A DNA stretch of 64,000 bases from Odobenus rosmarus divergens (GCF_000321225.1 NW_004450380.1:1044850-1108849); one strand, 5' to 3'. Positions 11,660 through 23,500 are shown, numbered from the stretch's first letter. The notes: generated by a model not told the origin, from the sequence alone. Numbers and translations: made by a program.

Positions 11660-13295
11660 TAATAACCCATGAAACAAATAGAAGTGGATTATCAGATGTA
11701 AACAGGATGACATCTAACCATTTCAACATAGCTTGCTATTGGGTACTGTGTTAAAATCTGAAAAATAATCATAAGCACCAGTTTTGTTTTAACTAAACAA
11801 GAAAAACTAATTTAGATTTGAAATATGATGAAAGTGGGATTTAATAGCAGAATTTTAAAAGAATTTGACAAGAATGTATATTCCAACTTCTCTAAGGACA
11901 AAGTCCATGCTCTTTGATTACCTAGTCCTGTGCCGAACACAGCCAGTCTCAAATGAATAAACATAACGAGAGAATATGGGACAAATTTCGTCATGTAACT
12001 AGTGAGATGACACTTCATTGAAGCAATCAGCAGAGCTTTCCAGAAGAGGGGACTTTCCACAGGTCACACAGCCTTGTCTCTTTATGAAGTGAATGTAACC
12101 AAAGTGGGGGTGTTGGTAGAGGACACAGAACACTTCCAGACCAGGAGAGGCTTAAGGGACATGCCCATCAAATACACTGTGTGGTCCTTAATGCATTCTG
12201 CTTTAAACAAGCCAGCTGCTGAAGATATTTTAGGTGACAACCGGGGAAACCTGAATACGAATTTTTTTATTAGATAATATTAAAATTTCTAAGTTTTATT
12301 AGGTGGATAGTGGTACTGTAATTATGTAGGGGAAATTCCTTATTGTTTACAGAGATCTGTACTCAAGGATTCAGGGATAAATGTCATAATATCTTAATTT
12401 ACATTAAATATTTTAATGAAATGGTAATGTAAGTCTGGTAAAATGATAACTGTTGAAGTCTAGGTAATGGACATAGGAGAGCCCAAGCAGCTATTCTATT
12501 GATCTGTATGTCTGACATTTCCCATCACAAAAAGTCAAAAATAGAAACCCCCTCCAGGATAATATTAGATTCTTTCCTCAAAGTATGTACCAAAATAAAC
12601 TACCAAAGGCTTAAATGGCTGACAGTGGAAAAGGAAATTATTTTTTAAAATATAAAATATACAGGAGAATGCTGAAAATGAAACCACTTCTAGTTAATTA
12701 AACTTATTTAATGCAATTGAAACTTCAGAATATTTCACTGGGCATTTAAAAGTTTATAGGAATCACTGCTGGAATAATCAGCTTCTTTAGTATCGGACTC
12801 TCACTTACAACCTAAATGCCTTGCATCTCTCTCTATATCAATGGGACAATCTCTAGTCACACACCCTCATCAGCACTTACCAGCACACACCAAGGTGAGT
12901 GAACCATAAACATACACACAGACCAAGAGGCATGCTTTCCCTCCCCTACTGCCCCTGCTAATCAAAACCACACACTACAGTCGTGGCCTTTGTCTGTCAC
13001 CTCTCCCTAACCATCATCAAGGCTGTGGTTAGGGTCTCTCCTAAAATCCCCTCATCAGATATCTTCTCCTTGTTCTTGTTTTCATTTCTTTGCTGCACCT
13101 GATGTTCTTGGCCCCCTTCCTTCAGGTCTCCCCTGCCCCCGTGGCCCCAGGACACCGACCTGCCCAGCTTTGTGTCCATCTCTCTGACCACTTCCAAGTA
13201 TTCTTTCTTAGGACCTCTTCTCCCAACTGAGCTGCTCCCTTAGGCTCAGGGCTTTGTGTTAAACTTTTCTTTTCTGATAATTTTGTCCTTAATAA
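11660..13295. other. Intronic DNA, no gene seen
   Basis: No named repeat. 12980-13260 is pyrimidine-rich and could be old LINE sequence. Frames at 11812, 12074 and 12997 are not supported as genes. Confidence 0.55.
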
Positions 13296-13299
13296 ATTC

Positions 13300-13960
13300 A
13301 GACACTCATTAAGTAAATATTTATTGTGTGCCCAGAGCATGCCAGGCAAACAAGCTAGGCCCTGGGTATAGAGGGGTGAACAAAACGAAGTCCCTATTTT
13401 TCACACTTGGATTTTATGGAGCAGAGGAGTGGTCAAGCAATAACCAAGCAAAACAACTAATTTATAACAGAGCAGGTGCTTATAAGGATTACAAAGAGAA
13501 ACAAAGCAGGGCAACAAGCTGAAATGACAGGGAGGTGGTACTACTTTAGAAGGAAGTGTTAGAAAGGGCTTCCTTTAGTAAACAGAGGCACCAGGCAGCC
13601 ATCTGTGGGAAGAGTGATCCAGCTGGAAGGAACAGGAAGTGCAAAGACCCACGGCTGGAAGGAACAGGAAGTGCAAAGGCCCACAGCTGGAAGGAACAGG
13701 AAGTGCAAAGACCCACGGCTGGAAGGTACAGGAAGTGCAAAGACCCACGGCTGGAAGGTACAGGAAGTGCAAAGACCCACGGCTGGAAGGAGCCCACAGA
13801 TGTGTCTGGGAAACAGCAAGGAGTCCAGGGTGGCTGGAAGAAAAGGTAAGTTTAGGACACGGTAGGAAATGAGGTTGGGAAGATCTTTAATGACCTGGTA
13901 AGGGCTGTGGATGTAATGCTGGGGAGGCTCTCATGGGGCTTTGCCTCAAACGTCGCCCAG
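13300..13960 (+). repeat. L2 LINE fragment carrying a minisatellite
   Basis: GACACTCATTAAGTAAATATTTATTGTGTGCCC, AGCATGCCAGGCAAAC, GTGAACAAAACGAAGTCCCT, then after the array GAAACAGCAAGGAGTCCAGGGTGGCTGG and AATGACCTGGTAAGGGCTGTGG, all in L2 order. Confidence 0.75.
13622..13790. repeat. 32-bp minisatellite, five full copies
   Basis: GCTGGAAGG recurs exactly every 32 bp at 13622, 13654, 13686, 13718, 13750 and 13782. The unit holds AACAGGAAGTGCAAAGACCC. It is an expansion of the L2 phrase around it. The repeat-rich frames on both strands (up to 97 aa) are by-products: 32 is not a multiple of three, so the three frames take turns. Confidence 0.95.
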
Positions 13961-14149
13961 TGTCTGATGATTCTCAAACCTGAACCGTCCATGTGGCAAA
14001 GCTGACATCTCTCTCCTGAGGCCCTACTATTACCTGATTCTCAACATACCTAAACGGGTTTCATTTTTTGTTTCTGTTTTTTATCCTTCAAACTGAAAAT
14101 TATCACATCGACAGTGTTTCTACTCAATTTATTTCTGTATCATTTTCCT

Positions 14150-14520
14150 AATCACCCAAGAAACACATCGTCAGTCATCCTTGACTCTCTTCCAACCCAT
14201 AGCTAAGCCAGCAACATTCATCTTAACAATTCTTTCATAAATGTCTCTTTCCACTGGTGACAGCCAACCAGGCACTAATTACCAAAATCTGGATCCCTGA
14301 AATGGCCTCCTAGACCATCTCCCTTTGCCCACCCTCCTCCCTGTCCAGTGTGTCCCACCTATTACTGGCCTGATTAGTCTTACTCAAACTCTTATTCCAC
14401 AGGTCATTCTCCTTCTCAAAAATCTAATCTACTAGTCTCTGCAAGAGAAAGCTCAACCCCATTAGTCTGACTTTTAAAGCTACTCATAAACAAGCCGGAA
14501 TCTTTTTAAAACTTTATTCC
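14150..14520 (-). repeat. L2 LINE fragment, left half
   Basis: Reverse L2: TGGCCTCCTAGACCATCTCCC, CTATTACTGGCCTGATTAGTC, CTCATAAACAAGCC. It seems to resume at 16795, so the L1 between them inserted into this L2. Confidence 0.65.
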
Positions 14521-14527
14521 TTGCCAT

Positions 14528-16300
14528 AAAAACAATGAGTACCCCACCAAAAAAACTACTAGAGTTGATAAATGAATTCAATAAAGTCACAGAATATAAA
14601 ATATGCGGAAATCTGTTGCATTTCTGCACACTAATAATGAAGTAGCAGGGGCACCTGCATCTGGGTGGTGCAGTCGGTTAAGTGTCCAATTCTTGGTTTT
14701 GTCTCAGGGTCTCAGGTCATCATCTCAGGGTCATGAGATTGAGCCCCATGTTGGGCTCCACGCTGTGGAGTCTGCTTCAGATTCTCTCTCCCTCTCCCTC
14801 TGCCCCTCCCGCTCATTCTCTCTCTCTCTAAAATAAATAAATAAATCTTTTTAAAAAAAATGAAGTAGCAGAGAGAGAAATCAACAAAAAAATCCCCTTT
14901 ACAACTGCACCAAAAAGAGTGAAATATCTAGGAATAAACTTAACTAACCAAGCGGTGAAAGACCTGTACTCCAAAAACTACAAAACACTGAAGAAAGAAA
15001 TTAGAGACAACACAAATAAATGAAAAAAGATTCCCTGATCATGGATTGGAAAAACAAATATTGTTAAAATGTCCATACTACCCAAAGCAATCTACAGATT
15101 TAACACAATCCTTATCAAAATATCAATAGCAGTTTTCAGAGAACTAGAACAAATAATCCTAAAATTTATATGGACCCACAAAAGACCCCAAGTAGCCAAA
15201 GCAATCTTGAGAAAGAACAAAGCTGTAGTCATCCAAACAGTATAGTATCAGCAAAAAAACAGACACATAAATCAATGGAACGGAGACCCCAGAAATAAAC
15301 CCACACTTATTTTGTCATTTTATCCATAACAAAGGATGCTAGAATATCCAGTGGGGGAAAAGACAGTCTCTTCAACAATGGTGGTGGGAAAACTGGACAG
15401 CTACATGCAAAAGGATGAAACTGGACCACTTTCTTACACCATACACAAAAATAAAATGGATTAAAGACCTAAATGTGAGACTTCAAACCATAAAAATCCT
15501 AGAAAAGAACACAGGCAGGAACTTCCCTGACATCTGCAGTAGAAACATTTTTCTAGATAGGTCTCCTGAGACAAGGGAAACAAAAGCCAAATTAACCTAT
15601 TGGGACTACACCAAAATTAAAAGCTTCTGCACAGCAAAGCAAATCATCCACAAAACAAAAAGGCAACCTACTGAATGGTAGAAAATATTTCAACACAAAC
15701 AAACAATCTGATTTAAAAAATGGGCAGAAGAGGTGAATAAACATTTTTCCAAAGAAGACATCCAGATGGCCAACAGAGACGTAAGAAGATGCTCAACATC
15801 ACTCATCATCAGGGGAATGCAAACCAAAAGCACAATGAGATATCACCTCACACCTGTCAGAATGACTAGAATCAAAAAGACAAGAAATAACAAATGTTGC
15901 TGAGATTGTGAAGAAAAGTGAACCTTTATACACTATTATTGGTGGGAAGAGAAACTGGTACAGCCATTATGGACAACTGTATGATGTTTCCTAAAAAAAA
16001 TTAAAAATTGAACTACCATATGAACCAGCAATCCCATTCCTGGTTATATAGCCAAAAAATTTAAATCTGTTCATTACAGCATGATTTACAGCAGCCAACT
16101 TATGGAAACAACCCAACTTCCCTATGATGGATGAATGGATAATGAAAATGTGATATATTAAAAAAAAAAATCCTCAATTTCATGGATGAACATGGATGAC
16201 ATCTGAGGGCATTACACTAAGTGAAATAAACCAGAGGGAGAGAGAGACAAATCCTGTATGGCATCACGTGTGGAGTCTAAAAACAACAGTGTGTACTTTC
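14528..16300 (+). mobile_element. L1 ORF2 3' part, decayed, with nested SINE
   Basis: Starts inside ORF2 (AAAACTACTAGAGTTGATAAATGAATTC) and runs through its C-terminal part. The longest surviving frame, 15415-15681, reads like L1 ORF2 ([28 protein letters not shown]) and then stops. Further on are GAATGCAAACCAAAAGCACAATGAGATATCACCTCACACC and the ORF2 end, then GGCATCACGTGTGGAGTCTAAAAA of the 3' UTR. Multiple stops and frame breaks show it is dead. A SINE at 14649-14858 splits it. Confidence 0.92.
14649..14858 (+). mobile_element. CAN-SINE nested in L1
   Basis: GGGCACCTGCATCTGGGTGG head with six extra bases (CATCTG) compared with the usual head, then TCATGAGATTGAGCCCC, CT-rich part and AAATAAATAAATAAATC. 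A perfect 13-bp duplication AATGAAGTAGCAG lies at 14636-14648 and 14859-14871. Removing one copy and the SINE restores continuous L1 text, so the SINE is younger than the L1. Confidence 0.96.
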
Positions 16301-16304
16301 TCCT

Positions 16305-16455
16305 GATTCTTTTTTTTCTTTCTTTCTTTCTTTTTCTTTTCTTTTTCTTTCTCTCTTTCTCTCTCTCTCTTCTTTCTTTTCTCTTTCTTTCTTTCTTTCT
16401 TTCCTTTCTATCTATCTATCTATCTATCTTTCTATCTATCTATCTATGTATCTTC
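16305..16455. repeat. Pyrimidine microsatellite, TTTCT then TATC
   Basis: Irregular CTTT/CTCT run followed by about ten TATC units with one interruption. Read on the minus strand it looks like a grown L1 A tail. The 69-aa frame across it is an artefact of composition. Confidence 0.9.
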
Positions 16456-16795
16456 ACTGTCCCTTAAACATTCCCTCATTCTTCTTTTCATTTCAGGGTA
16501 CAATACAGTGATTCAACAACTCTGTACGTTACGCTGGGCTCCCCAAAGGTGCAGCTTCCATCCGTCACCGCACAAGGCTATTACAATACCACTGACTATA
16601 TGCCCTATGCTGTACCCTGTAGTCTGTGACTTAATCATTCTACAGCTAGAAGCCTGTACCTCCCACTCCCCTTCTCACATTTTGTCCATTCCCCCCACCC
16701 ATCCCCTCTGGCAACCATCAGTTTGTGCTCTGTATTTACAGGTCTGCTTCTGCTTTTGTTTGATTTTTAAAAATCTCCCTGAGTATTCTTAACTT
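16456..16795 (-). mobile_element. L1 3' UTR, inverted relative to the L1 on its left
   Basis: The reverse complement reads AGCAGACCTGTAAATACAGAG, CAAACTGATGGTTGCCAGAGG, GTACAGCATAGGGCATATAG and TGTAATAGCC. This is the part of the L1 3' UTR that should directly follow where the plus-strand L1 stops at about 16300. Confidence 0.75.
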
Positions 16796-17080
16796 CAGTA
16801 TTTAATTCATACTGCTTCCCTCACCTGAAACACTTCTCTTCCCTTCTACCTAGATTCCGGTCGCTGAAACTTTCTAATGATCCCAGTCCTTACTCTCTAC
16901 TCCTGAAGATCTAGTGCACTTAACATTTATATTCCATATGCTGGTACCCGATCACACACTATTATGTATAGACTGCCTCATGTGCATCTCCTTAACTATA
17001 CTGTAAGCTTCAGGGGATAAGGTACTTCTAATTGTTCTGTTTTATTCATCACAGCCAGAATTCAAACAAACAAAGCTTCA
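16795..17080 (-). repeat. L2 LINE fragment, right half
   Basis: CTGAAACACTTCTCTTCCC, then CTATACTGTAAGCTTCAGGGGATAAGG and TTATTCATCACAGCCAG: the 3' end of L2 in reverse, continuing the copy at 14150-14520. Confidence 0.65.
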
Positions 17081-17084
17081 GAAA

Positions 17085-18015
17085 ACATTTCTGATGCAAC
17101 AGAGTTTATCACAACTAATCCTCTTTCTCTTGTAAAAGAATCTCAATATTTTCAAGTTCACATGCCTTTAGAAACACAATTTACTTTATGATCCCTCCCC
17201 AGACCCAATCTTACTTATTTTTTCAAAATCTAATTGTACAGTTTACTTTACCTGTACGTATAAACAAATCCTGATAACTTCATTTGAAAAAAAGTATTTA
17301 AAGCCTACTCAAACCCTTGATTGTAGAGCTATAGAGCTCTAACACTTAAGAGACAGCTTTCTTTCCCTAGTAGAAAGGATTACATTTAGATTACAGAATA
17401 GTTAAAAAGGATTTTTCCCTTGGAGAAAAATTAAAAGGTAGGCCTATCTATTCAGAGTAAAGCACAGAACTGTCCAAAAAACAACTCAGTGAATTTCGGA
17501 AGATTATAAACCAACAATCCTATTAATTTCATTAAAAACACATACAGAGATAACCAAAGAGTCATTATTACATCTGACCTATCTGGAAAACGCTCTAACT
17601 TCTTATAACTTTAAGGAGAAGACCGATATCCCTCCATTTGCATTCGGGAATTCTGACTCCATTCGGGAATTCTGACTCCAAATAAGTTATCCTGACTTTA
17701 AAAGGTTTCAATCACTACCATAAAAATCTTGGCCTCTGGGTCTTACTGTAGCACAAAAACACTTCATTTCAAACTCGGGCATAAGTGGAGGGTGCATCGC
17801 ACTGCAAATGAAGAGCATACTTTGGAATAATCAGTTCATTCATCTCCAGCAGAATTAAAAAAAAAAGAAATCTCATCTTCAATCTCTTCCCACTTTAGGT
17901 CAGTAGGGAAGCTTTGCTTTCCACTACACATTTCTCCAAAATTTATTATTTTTAAAGGATTAAGTACTAAGTCATTATTTTGGCCTATTATCAGCTGCTT
18001 CACCACAACATTAAG
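17085..18015. other. Intronic DNA, no gene seen
   Basis: No named repeat apart from the 19-bp duplication. Confidence 0.55.
17642..17679. repeat. 19-bp perfect tandem duplication
   Basis: ATTCGGGAATTCTGACTCC occurs twice, back to back, with no mismatch. Confidence 0.95.
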
Positions 18016-18017
18016 AT

Positions 18018-18210
18018 TTTACATGCATTATTTTCTCACTTAATCTTCCCAATAACATTTCAGAGTATTTTTGTCATTTCCATTCCACAAATAAGAAAAT
18101 GGAGTCTGTCTGGTTTTTAAGTCGCTTGTTCAAAACCATCAAGTCATGAAGACTGTAAAACGGAGTCTCTAATCTACATTTTCTAGCCCTAAATCCTTGG
18201 CTCTTTGGAG
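18018..18210 (-). repeat. MIR SINE
   Basis: Reverse MIR: TTCTCACTTAATCTTCCCAA, TCCATTCCACAAATAAGAAAATGG, ending near CCTAAATCCTTGGCTC. Confidence 0.65.
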
Positions 18211-20530
18211 TATGTCACACAGTTTTAGGACTGTTAGCTACTTACAAAACAGGAAGTGAGGTTTTATTTCTTTATAACAAGCTTTGGACACTACACTTGT
18301 TTTCTGCAATTGAATTGACAGAAACAGGTGACATACGGAGAGTACCGAAATCATTTGCCCTCAAAGAAAACTGACCAAACTTCTTGGTTAGTGTTTGTGC
18401 CCTCAAAATACCTGCCATCGATTGTGAGAAAATTACATGGAAAAGCACCAGTCAACTCTGACCACATGATCTATGACAGGGGAAGTTCTAGGTGGTAGAT
18501 CAACTGTCAAGGAGTAACATTGTTTCAGAACTTCTTTATAGAAATTACATTTGAAAGATGTCTCTCTGTCAGTATTAAATTATTGGTACCAGGCTGAGAG
18601 CACATTTGGAATATTTATTGGCCAAAACCAAATAGGAATTAACATGTAACACGTGCCTGGAGTCTGATATCGGAATTTGTCCGGGCTTGTCAATATTAAG
18701 CCAACCCTGCAGATTTCTTAAAATAATCTATAAGAATCAAGAGCCATTGCTGGGAAAACAATAAAAATGTAAGTTCCTACAGGCACAGAAACTACAAAGA
18801 ATCTGTGAATTCCGTCAATAATACCATTTAACAAAATGCCCAATGTCCGCAGGACGATGGTGAAGCCCAAAGGACACGAGGCGCATGAAATAACGCTATA
18901 AAGAGAGAACTGCATGTTAATTTTCAATTACTTTATAAGAATATCCTATAGAGACAGAAACTTTAAACTTCATCAGTGAGCTTTTGGAAGCAATAACTGT
19001 TGCTGGTTGGATGATTCAATTATCATAAACTATTCTGGCATGTTTCAAAAGCATTGCCATTTTAAAACATAAAAAATGTCTAAAAATGCAACCATAGTAA
19101 TAGATTCTGAGAGCATGGGTTGGGGGGTGAGGGAGAAAGACAATGACAAATTGGTCCAAAAGGACACTGAGACTTCATAGTTGGAAGACTATTGTGCTGA
19201 CAATTAGTAACAGGAAGCACAGCACAAAACAAGTGAATGAAAAAAGCTGAACCAGCAATGAAAGACCTTATTATAGGGCAGAAACATTATTGTAATAAAG
19301 GGGCAATGTCCTCTCCTCCATGAAACTCTCACACAGCCACCCTAGCCTCTTTTCTCTCTCCCTGCATTTCATTTTTCCATTAGCATCTGCTTGATTGTGT
19401 ATTATTTCCAACCCAAAAGAACGCCTCCATAGCGGTCCTAAATTCCAAGGCTTCCAGGTCCTTCCCTGCACCCTGGCTCTGGGCCTCAGTGAACGCTGCT
19501 CAAATAAATAAATAAATGTGTTTAAAAAATTAACATAAAGATGGGGCAGAAAAAAACAGAAAGGCAGTGATTTAGCATGTAACTGCCAAGAGATCAAAAA
19601 ACACATGTCATTCAAGTCCAATTTGTTGTAAAGGCAATGATCATATGAGTCATACTAAATGTCCAGATGATTCTGCCTCTAAAAATTAGTGTTTCTCCTA
19701 TGACCTCTCTGGCATGATGAGAGCAAGGCTGAAATGTTCACACTAGTGAATCCTCTTCCTGGAGCTTCAGTTTCCTTAAGGAGAAGGAGCCAAAAGCTCT
19801 GAAACACAGTCACAAGATCTGATCCCCCTATACTGAGACAGAAACTCGTCTAGAGGCAATGGAAAGCCCACACCTTCCGAACTGCTGGAAACCCTCGTAC
19901 CTCACGACCCCGAGGCAGCCCGAGATGCCTTAGGTGAGCAGTGGGGTGGAAAAAATCACTGGCCTTGAAACCTCAAAGCCATGGGGTTTCCAGCTCTACC
20001 CGCTTCATAGGTGCATGACCAGTGGCAAACCCCAAGGGCTGAATTTCCCTGGCCATCAAGAAGACACGTTATGGAGCCTGAAAACCTGTTAGCAGGATTA
20101 ACAGCAGGTAGGTAAAGGGCAAAGCACACAGGTGCTCAACAAGTGGTAATTACTATTTCTGTGACTTCTCAGTAGACTGAATGTCTCAAGGAGTCTCTGC
20201 GTATTGCTGAGAGGCAAATCACCGAATGTTACAAGAAAGGACTGAGAGATCCTTCATCGTACTTCCCTCACACCACGCAAGACGTAACTCTGTGGAGTCC
20301 TGGGGGTGGTTGTGGGACCTACCAATGTTACATAATAAACTCCGATCAAATGATCAGCCACCTAGCTATCACCTGCATGCCTGTCCCCTTGCTACAGCAT
20401 AAATAAGAATTGCTGTGACTTAAAATACACCTCTGGAGAACACTGAGAGCCTGCTATTAACCGAGTGTGTATAATACTAGGCATAGCACAGAGTTTCTGG
20501 GGGGGCTGACTAGACATTACCTGAAGAGAG
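18210..20530. other. Repeat-poor intronic DNA, one exon-like minus-strand frame
   Basis: Mostly unnamed sequence. On the minus strand, 18718-18895 is an open, hydrophobic frame that starts after a pyrimidine run and AG (TTCTCTCTTTATAG) and ends in TAA. I do not recognise the peptide and do not call it a gene. A 116-aa minus frame at 19271 has no family likeness. Confidence 0.5.
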
Positions 20531-20544
20531 CTGTCGTCTCTGAG

Positions 20545-20680
20545 CCCCACGTATGATTCAATGCACTCCGGCCAGGTGTCGGATGGACCAGGGTCCAAAT
20601 CACAGCTCTGCTCTGTATTTGCTCTGAGGCTCTGGGAAAGTTTCTTAATCTCTCTAGGTCTTGGTTTCATCATCTTGTTT
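20545..20680 (+). repeat. Probable MIR fragment
   Basis: CAAATCACAGCTCTGCTCTG, GGGAAAGTTTCTTAATCTCTC and TTGGTTTCATCATCTTG follow MIR order. Confidence 0.6.
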
Positions 20681-20689
20681 ATTTGGGGT

Positions 20690-21890
20690 TTTTTTTTGTT
20701 TGTTTTTGTTTTTTTAGGTGATTTTATTTCATGTTGTTCTTGTCACGAAAAAATGTGATCACATAAATAAAGCACCTTGTACAGAGCAGGCTCTTAAAAA
20801 ATGTCAATTCTCTTCCCTTGCTTCCTTAATTCCCTCTTAATTTCCTATGTATTAATTATAAAATGGCATAAAGCACCAAATATGATGGGCATATAATCAG
20901 TTTTTACTCTACAATTTAAAAAACTAATTACACATAAACAGCTCCTTTCTAGAAACTAAAAAAAAAAGTTAAAAATAAATATTAAATACATAAATCAGTT
21001 AGGTATCCACATTCAACTTAACCAAAAATGATCTATAAACGTAATCAGGTCGTAATGAGTAAAGTCAGAACAGGAGTCAGAACGGTGTGCGCAAAGAATT
21101 ATTTTTACCCTTCAGAGATGGAAGGGTGTCATGGAGGAAAACGTTGGGATTAGTAATAAGATAAAACAGTGCAGGGATCCTTAGCCTCACAGGCTGGCTC
21201 ATGTTGTGAGGTGGTACACGCTCAGTAAATTTTTACCTGAAAGACTGAGCTATACGGACCCGTTAATAATTAACTCCACGTAGAAGAGCACACAAGTGTG
21301 CGGATAAACCCACACAGCTGCTTCTCACATGCAGGCTGCAGGCGGAGAGGCTCCCCCCGGCACCCATCATCCCCTCCCCTCCACGCCACCATACCTTACC
21401 TCTCCTTTATAAAGAAGTCAGGGTTTTGTGTTTTTTTAATAAACAGATAAAGAGATAATGTACCCTTTCCAAGCGAAAAGCTTTCATTTAAAACCTTTCT
21501 AGCTGAAGAAAAAACACTGCCTTCAGGATGGGATTTTAAAATGGAGTATTTCTTTGCATCAGTAAAATTCTCTGATACTCTAGTAGGAAAGACGATGAAC
21601 AGCAACGTTACTTCAAGAGCGGCACACACAAGGCCAGGTAAGCTAATGGGGGGCCTAGTGCCTGACTCTAACCCTGAGAAAACACTGTCTGGTATGATCA
21701 CAGCATTCTGCTACAGATTTCAAGTGCCATATTTATTCCCATCATTTATCCTTCTTCCTCCTTTGATATTTTTCACTCTATACAGGGATAAAAAAATAAC
21801 ATACCATCTGGAGCTTTCATTCATATCTGAGGATTTCATACTCATTTAAATCAACAATAAGAGATTCAGCCGAAGTTTCTCAGAAATAAC
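20690..21890. other. Intronic DNA, no gene seen
   Basis: Begins with a T-rich run. Around 21180-21240 a short trace resembles an L2 end (GGTGGTACACGCTCAGTAAA). The frames at 21396 (minus) and 21541 (plus) overlap each other and lack family likeness. Confidence 0.5.
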
Positions 21891-21894
21891 ATTT

Positions 21895-22045
21895 CAAATT
21901 AATGCTATTCCTGTTACCTGGAATGTACTTCATCTTTTGAAATCTTACTATTTCTCTAAACAATCTCAATTTCCAAGAAGGTCTTCTCGATGATCCTCTC
22001 TTTCTCAAGCTCTTCTCAATATGTTAATCGTAAAACTTACTTCAG
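21895..22045 (-). repeat. Probable L2 fragment
   Basis: TTCCTGTTACCTGGAATGTAC, then TCTCAATTTCCAAGAAGGTC resemble reverse L2. Confidence 0.5.
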
Positions 22046-22082
22046 GACTAATCCAGACCTGAGGGTTATGAAATGAACACAG

Positions 22083-22280
22083 GCTTCGAGGTTAGCACTC
22101 TGTGAGACACAGACTAAAATCCTGGCCCTGCCATTTGTCAGATAAGCAACTTCAACCAAGTCACAGAACCTCCTTCAGTCTCAAAAGTAGAGAACGTGAT
22201 ACTCACCTCAGAGCGCTGTGAGGATTAAATGGGAGAACATGTGTGAAAGGGCCTGGCACATAGCAGCATTCAAAGGAAGC
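22083..22280 (+). repeat. MIR SINE
   Basis: AAATCCTGGCCCTGCCATTTG, AACCAAGTCACAGAACCTCC, GCGCTGTGAGGATTAAATGGG and GGGCCTGGCACATAGCAG: a well-kept MIR. Confidence 0.85.
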
Positions 22281-22661
22281 TTGGTTTCCTTCCTTATTTT
22301 GTTCTTTTTTCCCTCAGTGCCTGGTACAATGTTGAGAACACAACAGACCCTCGATAAAAACTTTCTAAATATCCATTAGAACTTAGGTTTCCTAAAAATA
22401 GGTTTAAATATTCATTGTGATAACTCCCATGTTTCCAAGTTGTTTTCCTTTAAATCATATGCACACAAGGTAGGAAATTTCAAAAAAAACAGAATTCAGT
22501 GTGTGAGGCTGTTAGTTGGGGTGTCTAGAAAACAGAGTCCAGGAAGGGGTCCGAGGCAAAGTGTTTAAGAATAATCCAGTGAAAATAACTACATGTAGGG
22601 TGTTCTTTTATGTAAGTATCTTTGGAGAAATGGTAGTTAATTGTTGAACTTACGACAAGTT

Positions 22662-22770
22662 GAGAGAGAGTGGGAGGGAGGGAGGGGAAGAGAAAGGGGA
22701 GGAGGAGGAGGGCGAAGGGGGGAGGGCAAAGGGGAGGGGGAGGGCAAAGCGGGGGGGAGGGAAGAAGGCT
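22662..22770 (+). repeat. G-rich purine tract
   Basis: About 109 bases with almost no pyrimidine, made of GGGAGG, GGGGAAG, GGAGGAGG and GGGGGGGAGGG runs. It has many runs of three or more G. The frames MRESGREGG on the plus strand and the proline-rich one on the minus strand are composition artefacts. In the AKT3 transcript the strand is C/T-rich. Confidence 0.93.
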
Positions 22771-23500
22771 GGCTCTGTCAGGGCCCACGTTTTCTCCTCA
22801 CATCATTTAATGCAAGCTACTGAAGCTGATCAGTCCTTGCCTCCTTCCCCTAAGAACAAGCCCCACTGCATTCTCCATCTTACAAAAAAGTCATCATCTA
22901 ACGGAAGACCCAAATTAATTTAAAAATTTCCCCAATGGCTGGTAACCAAGGGATCCTCTTAGGACAGCCAGAAAGATATTGGAGGATTTTATTACTTTTA
23001 TTAAAAAGCAAAAACAACTTCTGACTAAAATAAGGGGTAACAACAGTCACAGGGACCATCCCCTTGTGGAAGCTTCGACTTCCCAAGGCTTGAAGGTTTG
23101 AAGAATTTGGTCTGCACCCAGCACCTTGGAGGCCAGAGCATCAGAGCTGCCCCCACAGCTTCAGTGATCCTTCCTTCCTTGGCCAGAGGTGGCCACGGGC
23201 ATGGCTTGGGGGGTCTAGCTCATGTGGTTTAGTCACAAGAGCTAGCCCTTACAGATCAAAGTCCTTGGTATTATGTGAAATTGGGATTTTGCCCCTAGCC
23301 AAGCAATAGTGACTGTCCTCAACTGCAAGAAAGTGCTGCGAACAGTTTCTACCTCAAGCTTGTAATGATCTTTGAAGAAGACCCAACCAAGTAGCTGCCT
23401 TCCCAGTCCAATGTAATTTAGCTGGAGAGAGAAGAATGGCTGCCATTTAACTCAACGGAGCAAAATTACTGAGCATCTCCCATCCTACATGAATAGTGTT
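22771..23500. other. Intronic DNA, no feature seen
   Basis: No gene or named repeat recognised. Confidence 0.55.

Noticed and set aside
13546..13872. Repeat proteins on both strands
   Set aside because: Made by a 32-bp minisatellite; every frame in the array is open for the same reason.
16258..16467. 69-aa Phe/Leu/Ser-rich frame
   Set aside because: Translation of a pyrimidine microsatellite.
19400..19525. SINE suggested by AAATAAATAAATAAAT
   Set aside because: No SINE head or CT-rich body precedes the A-rich end.
22525..22923. Gly/Arg-rich and Pro-rich frames
   Set aside because: Produced by the purine tract.
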